Part shown: positions 57,100-64,000 of the stretch, in pieces | Numbering within the stretch: position 1 is the first letter of the stretch | How the letters are laid out: each line of letters begins with the position of its first letter | Assembly: GCF_003473485.1 (NCBI RefSeq) | Contig: NC_053045.1 | Location: forward strand, 58,694,494 to 58,758,493 | DNA from: Medicago truncatula | Taxonomy: Eukaryota; Streptophyta; Magnoliopsida; Fabales; Fabaceae | Direction of reading: 5' to 3' | Length of the DNA: 64,000 nt | Program-made: the position numbers and the translations under genes | Notes under the pieces: generated by a model | What the model was told of the DNA's origin: nothing | What the model saw: the letters and a program-made list of their open reading frames with translations, nothing else | Databases searched by the model: none

Positions 57100-59470
57100 G
57101 CAATGAACAATCTACAGTGCTCCCTTGTTCACTTGCTCCCTCAGAAAATGAAACTTGGCTTCTATATGCTTGCTTCTTCCATGCGGAACTGAATTTCTTG
57201 CTAAGCTTATAGCAGATTTGTTGTCTATGAACAATTCTATAGGTCTGCTAACTTCTATCTCCATCTCCTTGAGTATATTTTCAAGCCATATTGCCTGACA
57301 TGCTGCCATACACCCTGCAATATACTCAGATTCACAGGTTGACAATGCCACAACTGGTTGCTTCTTAGCACACCATGAAATTGGAGCATTCATAAACTTG
57401 AATAGGTACCCTGAAGTGCTCTTTCTATCTTGTTTGTCTCCACACCAATCAGCATCAAAAATATGTTATCAGCTCAATAGAATTTTCATTTAACCACTTA
57501 GGAAATAAAATGTCATACTGCAGTGTTCCTTTGATGTATCTCATCACTCTTTTGGCTGCTAGTAGGTGAGATACTTTTGGTTCACTCATGAATCTACTGA
57601 TTATGCCAATTGCATATACAATATCAGGTCAACTACTACATAGATACTTCAGTGAACCAACTATTTGCTTGAAAAGTGTAGGATTCACAGGTTCTTCATC
57701 TTCATTCATCACCAGTTTTACATTTGTATAAGCTGGTGATGATGATGGATTGCAGCTCATCATATTGAACCTCTTCAATATGTCAGATGCATACTTCATT
57801 TGGTGCATCACGAATCCCTCTGCAACTTCAGTAAATTCCATGCCTAGAAAGTATGTCAATTTTCCTAAATCTAACATTTCAAACTCACTCATCATTTGTG
57901 ATTTGAATGCTTTTATCTCATTCATATCACTACCAGTCACTATCAAATTATCAACATAAAGACAGATGAGTAGTTGATTACCTTTACTTCCTCTCTTCAC
58001 ATATACACCATACTCAGACTTGCATTTGACAAATTCTTGCTGCACAAGAAAACTGTCAATTCTCTTGTTCCAAGCTCTTGGTGCCTGTTTCAATCCATAG
58101 AGGACTTTGTGTAATCTATACACCATATCCTCTTTCCCTTTGATTTCGAAACCTGGTGGTTGTGTCACATACACTTCTTCATCTAAAGGACCATTTAGAA
58201 AAGCAGATTTTACATCCAAATGATGCATTGACCAATTCCTTCCACAAGCTATAGCAACTATCAATCTCACAGTTTCCAATCTAGCAACTGGAGCATATAC
58301 TTCAAAGTAATCCATATCAGCCTTCTGCATGAATCCCCTAGCCATGAATCTTGCTTTGTGCTTGGCTACTTCACCATTTGGCTTCAGTTTCAACTTGAAA
58401 ATCCACTTCACATCTATTTGTTTCTTACTAGCAGGCAGTTCAGTCAATTTCCATGTGTTGTTAATGTTGATTGAATTCAACTCCTCAATCATAGCATTCT
58501 TCCACACATCTTCACTCAATGCTACTTCATAATTGATTGGTTCTACATCTGCTAATAGTGCAAAATGAACAAATTCCCCTTCTTCATTAACTACATTATC
58601 TGGAATGACTTCATGTCCAGCTAATCTAGTTGAAGCAAATCTCTGTCTAACTGAATTTCTAGTGACTTGATTCTCTTCAACATGCACTTCAGGTTGAACT
58701 TCAGTATCAATTTGAACTTGTTCAACTTGATCATCATCTTCAATTATTGTGGGAATTGTATGACTGGAACTCTTCTCTTTCTTGGTCCAATCCCATGCTT
58801 CATTTTCACAGATTTTTACATCTCTACTAATCACTATAGAGTGATTTAGAGGATGATATAACCTGTATGCACATGTTTCATGATAGCCAACCAGTATCTT
58901 AGACTCAATCTTATCCCCCAACTTTCTTCTCTTTGCATCAGGGATATGCATATAGCACAATGAACCAAAAACTCTCAAGTTTTTGCTGACTGCTTGCATC
59001 CTAACCAAATTTCTTCAGGAATTTGATTAAATTTTTTAGTGGGGCATCTGTTTAAGATGTATGGTGCAATTCTTACTACTTCTCCCCCAAAATGTATTAG
59101 GCATCTTCTTCATCTTTAGCATACTTCTGGTCATGTCAAGCTGACTTCTATTCCTCCTTTCAGCCAAACCATTGTGTTGTGGAGTATAAGGAGCAGTGAC
59201 TTCATGCACAATGCCATTGTCTTCACGAAACTTCTCAAACACCTTTGAGGTATACTCACCACCACTATCAGTTCTTAAAATCTTAATGGATTTACCACTT
59301 TGTTTTTCCACTAAGATTTTAAACTTCTGGAACATATCAAATGCTTCACTTTTGGTCTTAATCAAATATAACCAGAGTTTTCTGCTAAACTCATCAACAA
59401 AACTGATGAAATATTTGTTGCCCCTTAATGAAGGAACCTCTAAAGGACCACACACATGCAGATAAATAGT
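57100..59470 (-). pseudogene. Defective Ty1-copia polyprotein (integrase, reverse transcriptase, RNase H)
   Basis: Reading on the minus strand: the integrase core at 59455-59036 ([47 protein letters not shown]). Then after a frame break come the integrase C-terminal part and the reverse transcriptase at 59008-57629, with WIFKLKLKPNGEVAKHKAR, LDVKSAFLNGPLDEEVYV, VLYGLKQAPRAW and a YVDNL active site. After a further break comes RNase H at 57393-57112 (ALSTCESEYIAG, ELFIDNKSAISLARN). Gag and protease are missing at the 5' side. The second catalytic aspartate of the YVDD box is Asn (codon at 57947-57949), so the enzyme would be inactive even if the breaks were absent. Confidence 0.92.
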
Positions 59471-59627
59471 TCAACTCTACAGCTTTCATATTGGTCTGAT
59501 GATTATCAAACAACTTAAAGGTATGAACCAACTTTCTGAATTACAGCTCTCAGTGTTGTTTGTTGTAACCATCATCAATAATGAAATCAAACCTTGAAAG
59601 AACGAAACCACAGGCTCTTGATGCCAA

Positions 59628-59860
59628 TTTGGGTCAGTGAGGGGAGCTAGGCGGACCGCCCACATCGAGGCTAAAACAACCGCACAAGCAAGAGAGACAC
59701 CACACTCTTACCCAAAACCTTAAGGCAATGGGTTTATGGGTCCTCTTACTTATAATGTGTTCAACCTTTACTATTTTATCCGATGTAGGACATATAACTC
59801 ACGCTTGCAAACCAACACTTAGGGGTAGGAGTTATAACCCACAACGGGCGAATCAAGGTT
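59628..59860 (-). mobile_element. TRIM-like or small LTR retroelement fragment
   Basis: On the minus strand a variant primer-binding site, TTGGCATCAAGAGCC, follows a block with CCTACATCGGATAAAATA, TTAAGGTTTTGGGTAAGAG and TGGGCGGTCCGCCTAGC. Blocks of this kind (a CCGATGTGGGAC word ahead of a TTGGTATCAAGAGCC primer site) are familiar from short terminal-repeat elements in dicots. Only one LTR is recognisable. Confidence 0.5.
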
Positions 59861-60440
59861 CTCATGATCGAGCAATTGATCGTTAACTATAATGAAATAT
59901 GACCATTATATGAGATATGAATATCTGTATTTACAATTGAAGTATGTAATTTTTAAACTCAAAATGAAGAAATTTTTAAATAAAATGCACATTGTTGTGT
60001 TTCATTTCATTCCTTCCATTTAAAAATATTCAATGAATATTATCTGATGGCATGTTATTCCTGATCTCCCAGTTCCATCCCTTTCCATCCATCCATCCAT
60101 CCATCAAAAGACATCCTAAATTCCCACTTCAATGTTGGTGTGACTCTTGCCAGTTTCAGTTGAGATACAATCATGCCAATTTGGACTGTATATATAGATA
60201 AGTGCTATGGAATAGCTATAGACATGTGATTCTTCATCTCACTATCCCTGACCCGACAAAGAAATTTAATTGAAGTTGACAAAACAATCACTTTCAATTA
60301 GGAAATGGACACCAACAACAGTTTCCATTCTGCATCAAAAGAGAAAAAAAAAGTTGGTCTAGTGAAAACTAAGTTTAATGTCTGCAGGTCCAAATCCAAT
60401 TTTCAACTTCCTCACTCCTTTTGCTGATACAATTTTGAGA

Positions 60441-60484
<44 letters not shown>

Positions 60485-60669
60485 TTCACGAGTTCAAACA
60501 CTGTTCTAGTTTTTAAGGTTGTAAAGAGATAAAGAAAGAATAGTGGTTAGAAACTAGTGGTGTACATACAAACAGCTGCTACAATTATCTATAGAGTTAT
60601 AATAATTTGTATAAACTCAACTGAATCATCCAAAATCAACTATTTATTTATTGAATAAGAAAAAAAAAT
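59861..60669. other. Duplicated flank downstream of cluster member 4
   Basis: Includes a CCAT repeat at about 60080-60104, the 60121-60240 block shared with 45957-46060, and a TA microsatellite at 60444-60481. No gene. Confidence 0.6.
60444..60481. repeat. TA dinucleotide microsatellite
   Basis: About 19 TA units. Confidence 0.95.
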
Positions 60670-61209
60670 TCATCCATTTAATAATAGTTTTACAATGGCT
60701 GCAGCCACATCCACCAATTTTTGCATAATGCTATTCCTATCACCTAAGAGTGAACTTGAGCCTGGAAATTTCTTGTTGCAAGCACCAATTTCCTTCTCAG
60801 CATCAACTATGGAGTAACTAGCAAATCCATATCTACCTTGGCTTATAGCATCAGCTGCTTGTGGAAGAATGTATTTCACAACAGGTATGTATGACTCAGC
60901 ACAAAAAGCCAATTGTTGCTCCAAGTCTTTGTCTGTTGTTTGTTTGATAAGCTCTTCAATGTAACTTAGTGTGTCAGTAGCATTTGCTAAAATGTCATTG
61001 ACCATTATGAGGGCCATACCTTTAGGATCAGATTTTGGAGCTAGAGGATTGGCATGTAAGATGGAGCTACATAGGTCATAAAAGGGTGTCTGTTTGCATA
61101 TTTGGTCCACCAAATCATCCTTCATTAGAGAAAAGGATTGGAAAAGAATACAAGATAGAAGAAGAATATGAAGAGGGAAAAAGGACACACAAGTTGATGT
61201 TTTCTTCAT
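60670..61209 (-). CDS. Invertase/pectin methylesterase inhibitor-domain protein, cluster member 4
   Basis: Single exon, 179 residues from the ATG at 61209 (an in-frame TTG at 61221 upstream is not taken). The signal peptide is about residues 1-27, followed by KDDLVDQICKQTPFYDLC, LAFCAESYIPVV and EIGACNKKFPGS, so all four cysteines are kept. The last helix ends AAAIVKLLLNG. It shares architecture and flanks with members 2 and 3 but is more diverged in the body. The conserved promoter block lies 82-103 bases upstream. It is the rightmost member of the cluster and looks functional. Target enzyme unknown. Confidence 0.92.
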   Translation of the reverse strand: MKKTSTCVSFFPLHILLLSCILFQSFSLMKDDLVDQICKQTPFYDLCSSILHANPLAPKSDPKGMALIMVNDILANATDTLSYIEELIKQTTDKDLEQQLAFCAESYIPVVKYILPQAADAISQGRYGFASYSIVDAEKEIGACNKKFPGSSSLLGDRNSIMQKLVDVAAAIVKLLLNG

Positions 61210-61290
61210 TTTCTCTTTCAACTACAATTCAAGAGTAGTGTGTTTGTTTTTGTGGAATGAATGAATGACCAATGTTTTCACTTGGCTGCT

Positions 61291-61312
61291 ATTTAAGGTA
61301 GTTTGGTCGGTG
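61291..61312 (-). promoter_or_regulatory. Conserved promoter block, cluster member 4
   Basis: ATTTAAGGTAGTTTGGTCGG and TG, one base shorter than the blocks at 51885 and 54427. It is retained although the surrounding sequence has diverged, which argues for function. Confidence 0.65.
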
Positions 61313-62199
61313 AGCTAGTTCAAATTTCTTTGGGCCCTTTATTACTTAATTTGTTGTTCTTTTTTTATGTAAATTTTTTGTCTTTTCATATATTATTAGT
61401 ACTTAATAATTTTTTCATATATAATTATTGTTGTCACATGTAAGTTGTTTGTTGCTTTTTGTAACCATGGGCTTTGAGTCGACATAGTGATTTTAAGGTT
61501 AAACCCCCTTTCATGTCACGGATAGCTTGTTTATTGTTGACCACACAGTTTCTGTTCTGTTCTGTTCCTACTTCCACGTAGCTGTAAGATTTCAAACTAT
61601 AGATCCTTCTAGATAATGTTTTTTTGTGTTCAATTAACTGTTCTCTTACTGAGATTCATACTGCTGCTTATTTACAAGGAGATTTCATACTTCAATAAAT
61701 ACCAAAATATGCATGATTGTATGTAGTTTTCAAAGATCAAAACATATTCAGCAAATCTTGAACAAAGACACTACTATCATGTAATGGCGGAGCCAGGAAA
61801 TTTATAGAGCCTGGACAAAATAAAATAATGATAAGTTTTACCTGCGGAAAAAACCGTAGGTAAAGGTGGAAAACATGTCGTGACAGCTATTTGGCACTGA
61901 CAGACGAATTTAGCTACATAAATTTTTCCTATATTGACGGATTTTGGCCGTCACAAAAATTCAAATTTGTTGTAAACTTCTTGTAACGATACAAAGAAAG
62001 TATGCGCAGTGGCGAATCCTGATTATATTTGATAGGGGTGCCAAAATTGTATATAATATATACAAAACCGTTTCAATGTGTAACAAGAAGTGGTAAGTAG
62101 ATTTAATGGTTAGCTTGTTTTGATTTTAGTGGTAAGCAGGGGCAGTACAGTGAAAGCACGCTTGCCATTCCACTTAAACCGAGTAAACTTTTTTATTAT
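61313..62199. other. Intergenic region with a CACTA-like scrap
   Basis: 61440-61650 is shared with 54640-54840. At 61838-61866 the near-palindrome TTTACCTGCGG, six A, CCGTAGGTAAA, together with GACGGATTTTGGCCGTCA at about 61934-61953, resembles sub-terminal DNA of CACTA elements. No complete terminus was found. Confidence 0.45.
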
Positions 62200-62929
62200 T
62201 TATGCCCAATATAATATATATATATATATATATATAACAAGCTTGAGGAATGGTATGGCTCCCATAGATCCCCAAAGAGATCCGTCCTGAGTACCGGTTG
62301 AGCCCGGGCGCGTGCCCAGGCTAGCTGGGTGGTGAAACTGCCCTGCTATCATGTTATATTTGGAATGAAATGGTAGGTGCTCTAATAGTTTTGTTTTTTT
62401 GAAAGCTGCTTTTAGGTTAATCACACTTTATTCTTTAGATAATATTTTGAGTTTTATCTAATATATAGTAGATAAATGATATCTGTATAACCATTTTCTA
62501 ACGATTTTTGTAACATTTTTCTCACTTATAATTTTTCTTTCTCTCTCTATTACTTTGGTTTTCGTGTCAATACATATTTTTTTTTGTAAAAATATAGTTA
62601 TCCATATTTGATTGTCAAACAAATTGATGTTTAAATAACACAACTCTTTATAGTATGATGGTTGATTTGATATTCATGCAGAATATTTTAGACTATTTTA
62701 ATATAATTTTTGAAAGAAAATAGCATTTGAACTAAAATGAGAAGTTAGTTATAATGTTAGCGATGTTTTTGTTCATTTCTTAATTTTGAGACCAACTTGT
62801 TTAGGGGCTGAGTCGGCCGAATTCGTAGCCTATAAGGGCCAAACTTTAAACATATTTTTATACAATTAAATTATACCACTTTTAACGTGACAATGTTATG
62901 TTAGGTAAGAAAGGTTGTAAGCTTCAAAC
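62200..62929. other. Gene-free region with a small GC-rich island
   Basis: A TA repeat lies at 62213-62236. About 100 bases at 62240-62345 are much richer in G+C than the surroundings (GAGCCCGGGCGCGTGCCCAG). I do not recognise their origin. The rest is AT-rich with no feature. Confidence 0.45.
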
Positions 62930-63570
62930 TGATCTCTTTGGTCTTGTTTCTCGCTTGTTTAATGCACAATATTTTCTTAAAACTGATTTTATTGGGTATA
63001 GAATTGTGCATAATCTAAGCTATGTTTGACGGAGTATATTTAGTACAAAAACTGAGGTGAAACAGGGTGCACGGTAGCCTATAGGCTCATGAGCTAACTT
63101 ACCTCTTTTAGGGGCTTCCGTGGCTTAAAGGTGGTCTTTTATTGTCAACGGATAACCCAATATTTGCGCCTTTGGTGCAGGTGAAGTTATGTGATTTCAC
63201 TGATCAATCATCGAAGGCTTGGAAAACTCCCTTAATTTATAATCTCTTTGATGCAAACACCACCTATCTAATTCTTAATGCACCGCTCCAGCCTTTTGTT
63301 ACATATGATAAATGATAAATTGATTTGGAAAGGGGACAAGAGTGGTAAGCATTCTATATATATTGTCTATAAAATATGAGTGATTGAAATTGCAGATAAT
63401 TCTCATATGCATATAGCTGGTCGATGAAATTCGATATGCAAGTTAAAAATATCTCCCAAAGTTAAGAACTTTCTATGACATGTGTATCGTGGTTGTTTTC
63501 CGACATGTGCTCACTTTAATAGCAGAGGTGTATCTTGCCCCGTCCTCAACTTTTGTCCTTTTTCAGGTTG
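62930..63570 (+). pseudogene. LINE relic: C-terminal reverse-transcriptase and zinc-binding region
   Basis: Plus-strand frames, read piecewise, show the conserved C-terminal order of plant LINE reverse transcriptases. GLVSRLFNAQYFLKTDF and NLSYV come first (62935-63030). Next are KAWKTPLIYNLFDANTTY and LILNAPLQP (about 63209-63291), DKLIWKGDKSGKHSIY (about 63318-63362), and KLKISPKVKNFL then HVYRGCFPT and GVSCPVLNFCPFSGC (63438-63568). Stops and frameshifts lie between the pieces, including a TGA in place of the conserved Trp after KNFL. No catalytic domain is present. Confidence 0.85.
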
Positions 63571-64000
63571 TATGCTTTTTTTCACTCCCCCTTGCATAAA
63601 AACGGAGTGATAATATTTAAATATGAGTTTAATTTCTATCACGTTGGGAGTATTAAGTTTTACGCTATCGTCAAAAAAGAGTGATAGTATTTAATAGATT
63701 AAAGTTCAACTCGTCTAATTACCATATGCCTCAAGGTTGATCGAATACTTACTTAGTCATTGAATAGTACAAGTATTACTTATTTAGCTTATAAACTATA
63801 ATTTATTTATGACTTCACATTCATCACTCAACCCTCGAGAACCAAGCAATTTTTTAGTTGAGTGTTTTACTTCTTGTGGTTGGAATCAGAAGAAGCCAAA
63901 GGAAAGAAAGGTTCTTTCTGGAGGCAGGGAGGGGTCCCCTATTCTTAAATAGAAACAGAACCAGACATCTTTAAACTCAATAAGGTAACTCCAAACCGAA
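63571..64000. other. Terminal intergenic region
   Basis: AT-rich DNA with no supported gene. Two ACTCCC/GGGAGT-type words near 63590 and 63645 could be a decayed MITE, but I cannot define it. Confidence 0.4.

Noticed and set aside
57750-59465. Plus-strand frames across the copia element
   Set aside because: They are antisense to clear integrase and reverse transcriptase motifs.

Overview
This window is plant nuclear DNA. It is AT-rich, has intron-rich genes with GT-AG splice sites, and carries many Stowaway, hAT-like, Mutator-like, LINE and Ty1-copia relics. The gene content (an FCA homologue, galactokinase, a class III peroxidase and a cluster of invertase/pectin methylesterase inhibitor genes) together with MITE families I associate with legumes suggests a papilionoid legume such as Medicago or a close relative. 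The species is an inference and was not tested by any search. All gene models were spliced by eye from reading frame, splice consensus and family knowledge.

Left part (1-16.6 kb). A broken TATA-box-binding-protein (TBP) gene at 511-2525 has a stop at codon 5, a frameshift and no second half. It is followed by an intact four-exon secretory peroxidase (3780-5228, +). Next is a complete 18-exon homologue of the flowering-time RNA-binding protein FCA (6310-16435, -), with two RRMs, a Gln-rich region and a WW domain. Its conserved N-terminus has no AUG and appears to start at a CUG, as reported for Arabidopsis FCA. Its third intron is by far its longest, which matches the autoregulatory intron of Arabidopsis, and it contains a tandem array of about 265 bp units.

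Middle (16.6-39 kb). A foldback element with organelle-like DNA in its loop and a G-poor LINE-like element come first. One divergent inhibitor gene follows (21083-21649, +), then a complete 13-exon galactokinase (23543-29560, +). From 29.6 to 39 kb there are no credible genes, but many nested or foldback transposons, including an 880 bp foldback element with about 350 bp arms and a 9-10 bp target duplication.

Right part (39-64 kb). A small, probably membrane-anchored protein of unknown function (40207-41605, +) leads into a tandem cluster of inhibitor-domain genes on the minus strand. Four are intact (42079, 48492, 53785, 60670) and two are pseudogenes (46176-47465 and 50285-51810). The cluster arose by repeated segmental duplication: flanks are shared, and one duplicate also carries a scrap of the membrane-protein gene. 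One pseudogene holds a Russian-doll insertion, a Mutator-like MITE with 36 bp internal repeats inside a Stowaway element inside the inhibitor gene. A defective Ty1-copia element (56.4-59.5 kb) and LINE relics complete the region.

No new multi-gene system is evident. The items most worth following up are the CUG start and repeat-loaded intron 3 of FCA, the organelle-like insert in a foldback element, the nested insertions with readable empty sites, and a conserved promoter block shared by three inhibitor-gene copies.
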